Below are positions 32,376 to 44,173 of a stretch of 44,173 nucleotides of DNA, piece after piece. Source of the DNA: Pigoraptor chileana (lineage: Eukaryota > Opisthokonta > Filasterea). Location: contig CALSCR010001010.1 in the NCBI GenBank assembly GCA_943704495.1, positions 1 through 44,173 on the forward strand, given 5' to 3'. Within the stretch, counting starts at the first letter, position 1. The number at the start of each line of letters is the position of its first letter. The position numbers and the translations under genes are program-made. The notes below the pieces were generated by a model that made no database searches, was not told where the DNA came from, and was given only the letters and a program-made list of their open reading frames with translations.

Positions 32376-35300
32376 TCAGTGCAGCTGATAGGACACGCAG
32401 TTATTGACAGCATAGAGGAGCTTTTCCTTGAAAATGTCTTTGGATGCATAAAGGGGCACGTTGAGGCGCATGAAGCAGGCGGCGGCGGTCGGGAGATGCA
32501 CGCAACGCGATCGGCTGCACTGTCGGCTGTCGGTCGTGTTTGTGCAGGGCACAATATGCACCTTCAGGGAGAAGCGAGACGAATCGGCCGCCATGCGCGT
32601 GCTGCCCGTGGTAAAGTACAGAAACTTATTCCGCTCCTCGCCCTCAAACTCCCCGAGAATATCCCAGAACCACCCCTCCATCGACGACGAGTCTTCATCG
32701 TTCACGCCCTCCCTGTGCGACAAACATAGACAGCATAGCAACAATAATGAGACGCGGCAAGAGAGCTATAAGATATCTCCGAATGTGCTAGACGAACAGA
32801 GCATCGCTGAAAATGCAGCCGAATTAAAGGGGCCAACCGCACTGTCCGTTACGCGTCAACACACCTGTCAAACACGGTGCACAGCTTGAGCTTTGCAATG
32901 TCGACCTCCCATCCGCAGCCGTTGAGCAGCAGGTGAAATTCCTCGGGAGTGACGTAGGAAAAGGCGAGAATGGGAAGGATCTGCAGACCCAAAACAAAGC
33001 GGGAGCAAACCATGTCCTTGTCAGTGGCAACCCGACGGTGCACAAAACCATGTCCCACTCCATTTTCAAGCTACGACAATTTTGGGTATCAACGTGCCAA
33101 AACACAACTTGGAACATATATAGTATACATGCGAACGCATACAACGCATAATACACAGAGACACAGACAAACACACAACAATCATAACACATATATACAC
33201 ACACACCACAACGCAAAACACACATTATACACACACGGCACACACCTGCTGGAACCCATCGCGCAGGGCCTCGAGTGCGGGAAGCACGTTGTCCACCATG
33301 ATGAAGCGGGCGTGGCGCTTCACATATTCGTGCACATTGTCGGCAGTAACCGGCACATTCTCCCCGGCGCCACCGTCCAGCAGACCAACCTCCCCACCGC
33401 CCTCCTCTGGCGCGCGCGGCGCGACAAACGTGAGGTTGCATCCCTCCAGCTCATCCGGGGGCATCACGAGCAGACGGCGCAGGCTTTCATACTTTGTGGG
33501 CGAGTAAAAGGCGAGATCGTGTGAGAACAGGCGGCGTCCCAGAAGAAACTTGACCACAGGCCGCGACAGCGCCAGGGGAATTGTCTGCTGCTCCGACAGA
33601 GCGAGGCCAATGAAGCGCCCAATGCACATATAGAGAGTGCGAAGGCGCTTTGCCTCGGCGCCGCCATCCCTGCCCGTCGCCAGGCACGCGTGGTGCCGCG
33701 GCGCAAAGAAACCCGCCGGCCCAGGCTCAAACAGCAGCGCCTCTGGCCACGTGAACGCATCCAGCTCGTGCGAGGCATGCCCGCCGCCACCCCCGGATAC
33801 TCCTCCGGCGGGAGTCCCACCCGCACCGCCCTCACCAGGTGCTTCAGGGCCGATGCGCTTGAGATTGGTGAGTGCCTCAGCAAGAGCGGTGAACCAACCA
33901 CGCGTGACGCCAGACCCGCCACCCTGCTCGTCCACAAACCGCACAACCACGGTCCCGGCGCCCCAGCCCCCGCTATCACGCCAGCCGCCGCCGCCGCCGT
34001 TGTCGGAGCGCGCGAGGCGTGTAAAGTGCGCGTCGAGTTGTTTGAACGACGTGCGCACAATATCAGGACGCACAATGCGGGAAAGATCCACCTCAGTGGA
34101 TCCCGACTTGAGCGAGTCCATCTGCGACCGGAAGTGGGTCGCCTTCGTGTCAAAGTCGACGGCATTGACGACAAACGAGTCCTTCTCGATGCACATTGGC
34201 CCAAACAGCGCGCGTCCCATCACGCGGAGGCCCAGCCACCAGCGCTCGGTGACGTCTTCGTACCCCTTGCCCGCCAGAGGACCCCACTGCCCGCCAAGCA
34301 GACCGCCCGACACCCCGGACGCCGCCGTCCCATCCGAGTTCCGATAGTGATCCACTGCAGAAATATCCGGGAAGAGGCGCACGTCGGCGGGCGGGTTGTT
34401 GGGCGTGGCGCTGGTGGCCTGAAATACCGGCAGACCAACTGCACTCTCGTTCATCAGTGTCGGATTGAACGCAAGCGGCAGCGCCTGGCGCAGCGGTGCC
34501 TCGTAAATCGGCATATCAAAATCATCACATGCAGTCAAATATGGCGAAATCGAGTGTGATTTTTGGAAGAACGAGTCGTGCTTGGGAAGCGGAGTCCCGT
34601 GTTGATGACGCGGATGCGCCAGGAACGGACGCGGGGACGAGTCGACGAGCTCGCGATCCTTGCCCTTGCCATTGCCTGTGCGCTGGGGGGTCGCAGATGA
34701 CGCATGGACGTCGCCGCCCGCAAGAAGCTCTGGGTGTATGCGCATGCAGTAAAGAAAGGCGTCCAGCACAAAGCCTACGTGACCCAGGCTGTGTATGATA
34801 AATTAAGAAAGGGCGGTGATTAGAGCACATCGCTATTGCGTAAAACAAACAGCCAACATGATTTGTCGCAGGCTATGCTGTGTCCATGAACACAATCCAC
34901 AGGACTGTACAAAGGGGACCAGAACACCAGAAACCCAAGTGAGAGCACACAAACTCTGAACGATTATGAAACGACAGTCACACGCATATCAAGCCGATGT
35001 TCCTCGCATGCAGCATCACCAACCTGGACACAGACACCGCCGCGCGTGTGTCGCCGTGGTCGTTCGTCCTCCCACGCATCAACGAAAGCAGATACGCAGC
35101 CATCGACGGCATTGGCCCAGGCAGCGGAAGCCGCCTTCCAAATCGGAGGCGCGACTCGAGGGCATCCATCGTCGCGGTCAGCCACTTCACGGGGGTGGCG
35201 AGTGAATGCCGCAGACTGTGCAGCACGCCATACGGGACTACAGGAGCAGGGGCGGACGCGCCGTCAACGCCGTCGATCAAAGCACCCGCAGCCTCTGCAT

Positions 35301-38300
35301 CACGTGCCTGAAGGACACAAGAAAGGTCCGCAATCTCGCGAATGACGCGGGCGAAAGTGCGGGCAACGCCCACGACACGCTTCTGCGAGTACTCGTCCGG
35401 CGGGAACATGGCCCAGTCAAAATCCTTGGGAACAAACGGCCGCGCGGCGTCGCTGGGGCCGGCGCCCGCCTCGCCACGTGCACCAGTCGCCCACACGCGC
35501 GGGTGGTTGCTTCCAACCCACTGCCGCGCATCGAGAGGGTCGTTCTTGTCGGGAGTTTCTTGCAGGAAAGTCTCGACGGTTCCATTCGCAATGGGTGCAA
35601 ACAGCGCGGATGAGGCGTCCGTAAGTGCAACAATCGCCAGAGAGGGGAACCGCAGCCACACGGACGATGCATTCTGTCGGTACGTTGCAATCAGAGCGGC
35701 ATGGCGAGGATCAGGAAGCACGCTCTCCACCGACTCGGGGCTCAGGCAGCGAACCACAAACACGCGCACGCACGACTTCACAAAGCGCTGCACAATGGCG
35801 GCGACCGTCCATTCCTTCCTTCCTCCGGGGGTTGTACCGTCGTCGTTATGTGGCTTCCGGGTCTCCTCAGCATACGCACGACTGAGTGACTGAACCACCG
35901 AGAAGCACACGGCAGAGTATGGGTGGCGCAGCGACAGCAGCGACGAGACAAACGAGTCGAGCCTGGCAGTGCGATCGTTATCCCAGGGGTCCGCGCTGCT
36001 GGCATCGCCCTCACCGGCGTCGCTGATTCCCTGGAGATCCGACGTGCCCACCAAGAGGCTCTCCCGCACGGACTCCCAGGACAACAACTCCCGATCAAGC
36101 AACACGGCGTGCTTCCGCGGAATCGACGACAGCTCGAAAGCAGCGCCATCTGCGGCCGAGTCGCGTGGAGCGGCCGCCGCATTTGTCTCGTCGTCAGCGG
36201 CAGACGGCGCCGGCGGAGGACCCTGGAGGCCGGCAAGCCCCTTGACGTAGAGGAGCAGTGGCGTCTCTCCCGTGGCGTTGCGCTGCCGCGCGAGGCCTCC
36301 AACCGACGTCAGTAGCGGAAGGATGGCCAGGGGGCCACGCAGCGCGCAAGAAGGCTCGTCGCCAGCAGCAGCCTTCGAATCGCACTCGCGACTGCCGCCC
36401 ACCGACGCAGAGGCACTCGACGAAGACAGCGAGGGCGCACTGCCGGCGGCGGTCGTCGGTGGGAACGCGCCGTGGTATTGACGCGCCTCCTTGTCGCGGC
36501 GACCGAGCATAACGGTTGCGTAATGCAGTGCCGTGTTACCCCGCGGATCCTGTGCGGACAGCGCCCTGGTTACGTGGAGCGCCGACTCAGCACTCAGTTG
36601 CTTACAAGAGCTTACATACTTGGCGAGGTCGCTGAGGTTGTATATCTCTGGTGGTTTTGAGTCCGCGGAGATCTTTTTCGTCGCGGCGGATTCAGGCACT
36701 TGTTCAGCAGCCCCACACCCAAGACCATCGTCAAAGCTGTCTGCGCGACGCAAAACCCCCTTTGTGTGGCTGCCGCACCCGTTGGCGTTGGTCACGTGGT
36801 GCGCATCGCTGTCCCTCCCCGACGCCGCATCCGCGCACAGCGGCACCGCAGCGGAGAGCAACGCGTGGGCCTCTGCATAACGCCCTGCATAGAGGGCTGC
36901 GCCGAGGGGAGAGACCCCCCGGCTGACCTCGCCCAGGGCCGACGCGCAGTACCGGCCGGCGCATTCCGTGGCGACGCGAATGAGATCCAGCTTCTGGTCG
37001 ATGGCGGGGCCGTCGGTGTGCTTGCGCGTGTCGCCCACAACCAGCTCAGAGAGCTTGTTGACAGAGCACTTGACCTTCAGTTCCCCCGCGCCGCAATCGC
37101 AAAAAAACCTGCGAACCGAAAATCACAACCCGCACCGCAAGTAACAAACAAACAAAAACAAACAAAACAACATCTCCGTCAGAGTCATGACAATTTTTGC
37201 TTCGCTTGGTGGGGGTGGGGGCGCCATTGCTCAGGCCAGGTCAGACGCCAACGCTCAGTAACCCACCCTGCATAGTGTTCCTTGCCAATTTTGTGCCCAC
37301 GGTGGCACACGGCGATGCAGGCCTCACACGCCGCAAGAATGATTTCGCCATCGACAGGCGGGCGGCAGTCGATGCACGTGTAATATCGCTGAGTGGGATA
37401 CTCGCGACCACTCACAACAGATGTGCAGTTGTTGAGGCCCAGAGCCTGCCAGGAAAGCGGGAATGGCAAGGAGTCGCATTATTAGCACATAATGGAAACA
37501 CATCGCCAGCCAAGCGATATACATTATGGGACAGATCACGCGGCAAGTGAGATGTAGGTTATGACAATGTGTCAAGGCTCCTAAGAAATCGCGACCTGCA
37601 CCGCACGTGAGGCACGAGAAAGGAGGGAATCACGTGACTCACAAATTGAATTCCGTCTTGCATGCTGAGCGACTTCCAATAGTGGGCGGATCCGTGCTGG
37701 CCACGTGATGCCTCGACCATCAGGCGATGAAGCAGGCTGATGCCGGCCTTCTTACCCTGCATCGCACATAGATACAGCAAACGGTATAATAATGCGATGC
37801 GATGCTCAGAGAATGTGTTCCACAATTGCACAGGACGCGTGCGGGCGGGTAGCAGACACAATCCATGCCAATCCAAAAACACAGCGACAGAACAATTAGA
37901 CAAGAATATTTGCAATCAGTACAGCAAACACAGGACGAATATGCATCAGCTGTGCCATGCTCTGATTAACCAGCCGACCAACCTTGTCCACGGGCGTCGA
38001 GGGTGACGCCGTCGACTCTGTTGTCGCAAAGGCGGGATAATCCGCGCTCGCGAAGAGCTCCTCCCAGAATTGAGCGGGAATTGGAGCAATCTTCGCGGGG
38101 GTTCCGTTCTGAAGCGCCGCACGTGCCGCCGCCTCAGCGTCCTTCTGGTGTTTGAGCGCGGTGGCGAGAATTGCCGTTGCAATTGCGGGGTTTCCAGAGG
38201 CGATTGCGAGCGACACGGCCGTCTTCCCCTGCGAGTCACGCGCCCACATAATGTCGGGGCGTGATGCCGCACAGTAGGCAAAAAAGTCCGCCACAAGGGA

Positions 38301-41300
38301 CCTGACGCGTGAGGCATCGACTGGGTCAGAGGAGCCCGTAGCGCCTTTTGCCCCGGCAGATTGCGCCTGTGTCTGTGTTTGTGTCTGTGTCTGGGACGCA
38401 CGCGCGGCAATGGCATGAAGCACCGTTTGCCCAGCTGAGTCGCGCGAGGCCAGCAGCCGGCCCATGAGTGCATCCATGCGCCCAGACGACGACGCCACGC
38501 TCTTGACAATGCAATCGGCCAGGTGGTATCGCCCCGTACGCAGGCACTCGAGAAACGGCGACGTGCCCAGCGAAGGCGACGACGCGGCAAACAGCTCGGG
38601 ACGCGACGCACTGATCCACGCAATCATGCGGCCGCGCAGCCCATCCTGCCACATCCGCGCGAGCGCACGCAGGGCGACGTCCGCGGGGAGGAGTGCGGCG
38701 AGGGGAAGATGTGTGTTGCGCGCGTGCACCTCCACGCCAAACTGCGCCGCCGCCTCTTTCAGCCCCGCAAGTATTCCGGCCACTGTCTTGCCGGGCTTTA
38801 TTGTCGTAAGGAGACTGTCGAGCACCGCCACGGGAAGCAGTGCATCCAACGTAAGCGTCGGCGTCGCAGTGTCGGAAACAAACTCCCGCAGTGCTGGGTG
38901 GTCCTGCAAAGGCGTTGATGGGACGTCTGCAGGCGCGCCATCGACGAGTGATGCGAATGTGGAGAGCGGCAGCACACCAAAGTCCAATTCTTCCAGTGCA
39001 GCATAAGCTTTCTTCTCCAACAGCAACTTGACGAGTGGCACCTCCTGGCGGACATCAGCTGCAGGATACATACATACGGGGTGTGGAGAGAGCAAGAGTG
39101 AGTTCGAAGCACTCTGACACTCGGGAGGCTTACATCCTGAAAAAGGGGCAAAAGCAAAGAGCGAGAGACCAGGGATTCAAATCGGCGCTTTGCCCACGAA
39201 CTCCACAAGAGAGAGAGATGTAGGATTCAAGTCTAGTATCTTAGGCGCTGTGCCCATGGACTCCACACCACAAGAGAGAGAAAGAAAGAGATGTAGGATT
39301 CAAGTCAGTGCCTTAGCCGCGGTGCTCATGGATTCCACAACAAGAGAAAAGAGAGTGAGAGAATGAGTGCGATGGCCACCTTTAAATGCCCAGTCGGCCA
39401 CGTGAAATTCTGCTTTGAGCTGACTCGTGGAGGCAGTGAACCCAATGAAGGCCTCGCCGTTTTTGTCACAAATTGTGGCAATCGAATTTGTGCCTGCATA
39501 TGCATTGGTATGGAACACATCATTCTCGTTATAAGAAAAATCCATTCAATGCAGCCGCAGAACGAAACGATGACGGATACGCTAAACACACCTCATGAAG
39601 CACCGAAAAGCCCCCACCCCCCCCCTCCCCCACCCGCACACACAGAACAGGCATATTTTTCTTCTTCTTTTTTTCTCTCCACAAACCCACCAAACTCGAC
39701 AGCGAACAAGGATACGCCATCAATCGCAATGTCCATTCTGTTTGGCGCTTGGAAATAGCGCACGGTGCACACGTGCGTATTGCCTTCGGTGATTGCGGGC
39801 GGGTTCTCGCAGCAGCCCAGCGAGTACCGGTGGTGCGCGTTGTTGTCCGCCTCCCACCGCGACTGCACGCTCACGTGGGGGAGGAGTGGGTCGTCGAGGT
39901 TTTCGTTCGAGTAAACATCGAATTCGACCGCGAGACACCGTGCAATGCCACCGTAACCAAGCTGCTCTGCACCTTCGCCCACGCGCTGCGGGCTGCAAGG
40001 ACACATGCCGCATATCCACAAATAAAATACATGCGCACGTGTGAGCAGAGGAGCACATGACAATTATGAAAGACTAAAAAAACGTTGTCGACTGAGCCAC
40101 ATTACGCATGAAGTTCCGTGGCTCTGCCGGTTGAAAATGCTGCAGAGAACGTGGCCCTACATGTGCAACCTACAACCGCAATCGACATCTTATTATGATT
40201 ATACGCACACACACACACACACACAACATGCCTGGTCTTTTCCAACCCAAAGGCGCGACTATGAATTGACCACATCACACCACGCATGGCATCGCACCCA
40301 CCCGACATTCTGAATGACAAACGCGAATCCATCCGCCGGTTGAATGCCCCCGTTTTGTATCGAGAACGAAAATGATGTCTCAAATCCACCCGCAAGCGGC
40401 ACCCGCGCCCTCCGCCACACCACTCCCGTCTTGTTACGGGAATCCGGAACAAGGATCACCTTGTCCGCGTGCAGTTTTGCTGCGCCGTGAACGCTCAGTT
40501 GATCAGCCGCCGCCGTCCAATCGCGAATGTAAAACTCGCTCGCCCCATGGACGTCATCTGCCGGGCCGCTGCCTGTTGACGTGGCGTTGTTGGAAGCCAG
40601 AGAAGATGCCCCGGAAGTGCCCGTCCCAGCAGTTCCAGCCACCTTGTCGTCCACATCGCCGCCGGTTGCAAGCAGCCGGATAAATGCCTCACACACTCCA
40701 AAGGGATCGCCCATGACAGGCGTGGTCGTCGGAGACGGAGACAGGGATCGAGCGGAGGGTTGCGCGTCTGCCGCTGCAGCAGTCTTAGCGATGAGAGACC
40801 ACTTCTGCAGGAGAAAGAGCATGTGCGACGCCACACCAAGCCTCTGTTCCTTTACGGCGAGGGAGAGCGGGGTGTCTCCGTGCCAGTCGCGTTCCTGCAG
40901 CATCCACCAGAAGCGCGCCTCGCCCACCATCGACAGTGCCTCGTCCAGCTGCTCTGCCGCAACACACTCGTGCAGTGCATTGCGCCCGCACGGCAGGGCT
41001 CCGCGGGCAATAAGCGCAGCCACCGTCGACTGCCCCGATGCGGACGAGGGCGACCGACCGTCGGCATATCCAATGCACATGCGATATGTGCGCACGCCAA
41101 AGGGCCCACGAACAGTCGTCTCGCAAGCAACAAACGACGCAACGAGAGCGGCGAGGGGCAGTGGAGTGGCAGGCGGCGACGGTGGCGGCTGCGCGGGGGA
41201 TGCAGACTTTCCATTCACGGCCGGTGAAAGTGCCAGAATCGACGCGAGCGTTTCGGGTTTGTTGATGCTCGCGGCTGAGAGAGGATACAAAAAGCCGTTG

Positions 41301-43375
41301 CCGTCCAGAAGCAGCGCAGTGCCCTTCTCGCGGGGATCGGGCACAATGCGAAACGACGCCGTCGGGGGCGGCGCAATGCCGAGGTTGGTGAATCGCCCGC
41401 CCGCGCTTGTCACACGCGCATTGACGGCGTGCCCCTGCTCTGCCAAGTGCAAAAACAGGCGATTTCGGGACGAGAACTTCGACGAGCACACAAGGCACTG
41501 GAAGTTCGACGATGACGAGGCCTTGCCCGCCATTTCTTTTGACTCGGCTTGCTTGGCATTGTCGTCATGCCACATACGGCAGTAAAACAGTGCGCACGCT
41601 TGCGCGGTGTCACACGCTTCAGTCTGCCCAGATTTGGCACACGCGAGCACGTGCACGTCCGGGTACGCACACGTGACGGCAACGGCAGCAATACCATCAT
41701 CAATGTCGACTGGCGTTGGCTCGCAGACGCACTGCCCAAACCTCCGCACAATGTCGTCCTTTGCATCTGCCGAAATCGACTCGTTCTCGTTCGACGAAAC
41801 CGGCGCGAGGGAGGCCAGGTCGAATATGCGGTATTCGCCACTGCCCGCGTCCCCGTTGGTGTCTGTGGCGGCGGTGCTCGCAATCCGCACAATGGCATTG
41901 CTCCCGTCAATGCCAACAATGTGACCAATCGGACACGGCAGCGCGGCACTCGGAACGACCAGCGGAATCAGCTGACCCGCATTTGCGACGGCGTTGAAAG
42001 CACCGCCGGGCACCGACGACCCGTACTCAGAACTCGTCACCAACCAAGACTCCCCGGACTGTCCGGACTGGGCGCTGGCGGACGTCTTTCCCGTGGAGGC
42101 AGACGCGGGCTTCTCAGTAAGGTGCCCGACGACAAGATCAGATGCAATGTGCATGCCGTCCGGCCCCGGATGCAGGGAGCAGCACAGCGCAATCACATTC
42201 TGCGCCAGAGTGTCGAGGAGCTTGCGGTTATAGACGCGGTCTCCCTTCTTGGCAGCAAGCACAGTCGCAGTCGCAGCAGAGGAGTCTGCGGCGGCGTCCT
42301 TTTCCGTCTTCTTATCGGCAGTCGACGAGGCAGAGGCCGACAGCTTCTTTGCGTCACTGCCAGATGACGCCGACGCCGGCGAGGACGATGATGATGCAAC
42401 TCCAAAGAATCCCCAGCGCAACAGGCGCCCGCTTTTCGTGATCGCAAAGGTGGCTGTGGCGGAAGTTGCCAGCGAAATGGCAGGGTCTGTTTTCAGCACG
42501 TCGGTGGGAGCAGAGACGCCTTCCCGCCGTCCCACCAGCGGTCGAAAGTCAAAAGTATGCTCAAGACCCTCGAGGACGCCCAGTGACGACACAGCCGAAT
42601 GCGACAGCGTCCGCCGCACCGTCTCATCGTAGAACGTGGCACAGCGCCCAGTGGCAGACATCACTGTGCAACGTGCAAGTGACGCAGACACGTCCACAGC
42701 GCGCTCACCTTGCCCATCCACGCCGCCACTGGCGCCCCCAAGCACACCCCACAGCGGATGCACACCACGCCCGTCGCCTTCACTCGCAGAAGACCACTGC
42801 CACTGATACACCACCCCATCCTTTCCAACCGCGATAATGGCTGAATACATGGCGGCGATCCGAACGAATCCCCCAGCAGGACCGACCCACCGGGAAAGTG
42901 AGACAGGTACTGCGTCGTTTGATTCGTCTTCAGTTGATGTTGACGATTCATCAAGCGAGGTGCGGAAAAGCCCATCAAACAGTTTCGTTTCTATTTGGAA
43001 CTTGACAATGCTGGACTCAGACTTGAGAACTGCAGCTATCCAGTCGTCAGGTCCGTACACGAGTTGCTCCACCTCGGACCACGCGAACCCCGCCCGCGCA
43101 GACAAGCGCCGATACCCAGCGGCAGGAACAGCCGTTGTGGGGAGCGCTAGAAGCACCGGGGGAAGAACAACCCCAGGCGAATTCCGAGGAAAAGACTCTC
43201 GCATCATAGCTGTGATTGGACGTCCATTTGTCCGGTGTGCTGCACCTACACCTGCGGTGTCAACCGATGTGAGAGATGCCGTTACATTTTCATGCGATGC
43301 CGATGAGGACGCAGACGGGGAGAGTGTGGACGATGGCCCAGCATCACCCCGGTCCCCTTCCACGCCCACAGCCAT
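32376..43375 (-). CDS. UBR5-like HECT E3 ubiquitin ligase with an inserted L-type lectin domain
   Basis: Ten exons: 43375-40302, 39992-39691, 39493-39380, 39058-37983, 37756-37643, 37445-37267, 37108-35024, 34788-33246, 32980-32865, 32712-32376; 2980 codons with stop, every phase consistent. Order: RCC1-like propeller (about 80-700; GFVRIAAMYSAIIAVG, SGRLLRWGFFG) with an embedded C2H2 finger (about 625-650, CLVCSSKF to LHLAEQGH); ankyrin repeats (about 790-870); legume-type lectin (about 945-1163); ankyrin/helical part (1164-1522); UBR box (about 1567-1645; NCTSVVSG, YYTCIDC, LAACEACIAVCHRGHKI, FFCDCG); long ankyrin-bearing region to 2315; LGHVGFVLDAFLYCMRIHPELL as in UBR5; HECT domain (about 2500-2979; GVTRGWFTAL, YMCIGRFIGLALSEQQ, SYVTPEEFHLLLNGCG, FLYFTTGSTR, LPTAAACF). 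The catalytic Cys is about 2947. No MLLE domain is visible. Human UBR5 has 2799 residues and recognises N-degrons. Confidence 0.85.
39170..39350 (+). repeat. Three copies of the dispersed intronic repeat
   Basis: Inside intron 39059-39379 of the UBR5-like gene. Copies start near 39174, 39222 and 39294. They share AGGATTCAAGTC, TTAGGCGCTGTGCCCATGG and ACTCCACA and are separated by GAGAGAGA-type purine tracts. The period is about 70 nt. Confidence 0.88.
39380..40540 (-). other. L-type (legume) lectin domain within the UBR5-like ligase, split over three exons
   Basis: The domain runs from the end of exon 1 (IRDWTAAADQLSVHGAAKL, GGFETSFSFSIQNGG, ADGFAFVIQN) through exon 2 (LGYGGIARCLAVEFDVYSN, DDPLLPHVSV) to exon 3 (GEAFIGFTASTSQ, HVADWAFK). 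Residues E1048, D1050, Y1052, N1054, D1059 and H1064 match the Mn/Ca site of concanavalin A (E8, D10, Y12, N14, D19, H24) with identical spacing. The host protein has no signal peptide, so this lectin would face the cytosol or nucleus. Confidence 0.85.
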
Positions 43376-44173
43376 TGTGAGCCACCAGGGGATGTGCTAT
43401 TCTGCAGCACACATGTAGCAGTCAACGAAGGATGCACGCCGATGATGCCGCGCGAGTTCGTAACCCGTATGAAGGAGATCAGCACAGCACGAGTATAATA
43501 TGCGAGAAAAAATACACTCAAGCGTTGAAAATTCACAACAAAATTCAGAACTTGTAGCATCCATGGTCTCATTTATGTTGTTAGTTTTGTCCATCTTTGC
43601 CGTGGATGAGAGAGAGCGTGTGTGACGAGCAATAGTAGTGACCGTGTTACAGCTGCGTCAACAAACCAACATGAGTTTGTTGAGAACTTTTTTGCCAGAC
43701 TTATGAGCTGAATTTTTTACCAAAATGGACCCATTTTTGATGAAAATTTTGAGATTAATGCGAACCGACTTATGTTGATCTCATACCCAATTTCGGACAG
43801 AATAAACATTCCATATTGAAGACCATTGCGTCATCCATTTTGAAATGCCTTCAAAAGCATTTCCTTTGGCGAGAGAGAAACACAACCGCACGCCAGTACG
43901 GCTGACGGCACTGCAGTCCCGGCGGCGGCGCTTGGCGAATGCGCTGGGACTTACATCCGCCGCGCCAGCTTGAATGCTGATGGAAGAGGCTGTTCGAGCA
44001 CTGCCAGTCAGTCAATAAGGTACCGCCGCTTGCATCCGATCGTGCCGCCGGAATACAGGTATGTCAGTCGTATTGCAAGCCGGCGGGCATCAATCGCTTT
44101 AGCCACGGCAGCCACGCGGCCGTTGGAGAGATTCACAGCCATCGTTGCAAGCACAAACTCAGCCCCTCCTCCC
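43376..44173. promoter_or_regulatory. Upstream region of the UBR5-like gene and window end
   Basis: A TATTATAC element on the minus strand (near 43493-43500) lies about 120 nt upstream of the ligase start. The part beyond 43900 is rich in GCCGCC-type and CCAGTCAGTCA motifs resembling those near 20750 and 17860. No coding sequence was recognised. Confidence 0.4.

Noticed and set aside
33637-34559. Two plus-strand frames (236 and 289 aa)
   Set aside because: Both are antisense to the HECT-side exon of the UBR5-like gene and have shadow composition rich in Pro, Ser and Arg.

Overview
The window is nuclear DNA of a unicellular, probably flagellated eukaryote. Genes are split by many introns (I reconstruct about 66). 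Donors are mostly GTGGGT, GTGAGT, GTGCGT or GTACGT, acceptors are mostly NCAG, and a few introns are GC-AG. TAA, TAG and TGA all act as stops. A calaxin orthologue, a tubulin-tyrosine-ligase-like protein and an ARM/Sfi1-like protein point to a cilium or centriole-bearing cell. I cannot name the lineage. All gene models were built by joining exons by hand, using reading-frame phase and protein family continuity. Every complete model sums to an exact multiple of three.

Layout from left to right: (1) the 3' part of a calponin-homology-like plus ankyrin-repeat gene (+, 134-3990); (2) an armadillo-repeat protein with a Trp/Arg-rich Sfi1-like helical tail (-, 4643-8520); (3) aprataxin, a DNA 5'-adenylate hydrolase (-, 9058-10217); (4) calaxin/EFCAB1 (+, 10694-12062); (5) an EF-hand protein with a Gly-Tyr-Pro repeat tail (-, 12287-14093); (6) a SUMO protease of the Ulp1/SENP family (-, 14308-17403); (7) a membrane-anchored TTLL protein (+, 17988-21003); (8) a Rieske [2Fe-2S] plus ferritin-like DUF455 fusion (-, 22646-26151); (9) an acyl-CoA oxidase (+, 26493-29473); (10) an ER-luminal protein with signal peptide and KDEL tail (-, 29680-31759); (11) tRNA-Ala(AGC) (-, 31969-32041); (12) a 2979-residue UBR5-like HECT ubiquitin ligase (-, 32376-43375).

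The most striking items are these. The UBR5-like ligase carries a complete legume-type (L-type) lectin domain between its beta-propeller region and its UBR box, with all six ConA-type metal-site residues at the exact spacing. The Rieske/diiron-carboxylate fusion looks like a self-contained electron-transfer oxygenase. A 65-75 nt tandem repeat occurs in five introns of five different genes, always in the same orientation relative to transcription, and I see none in exons or intergenic DNA.

Genes sit close together. Three divergent pairs (aprataxin/calaxin, SUMO protease/TTLL, Rieske-DUF455/acyl-CoA oxidase) share promoters of about 340-590 bp. Convergent pairs are separated by as little as about 210 bp. 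There is no sign of an operon, prophage, CRISPR array or insertion sequence.
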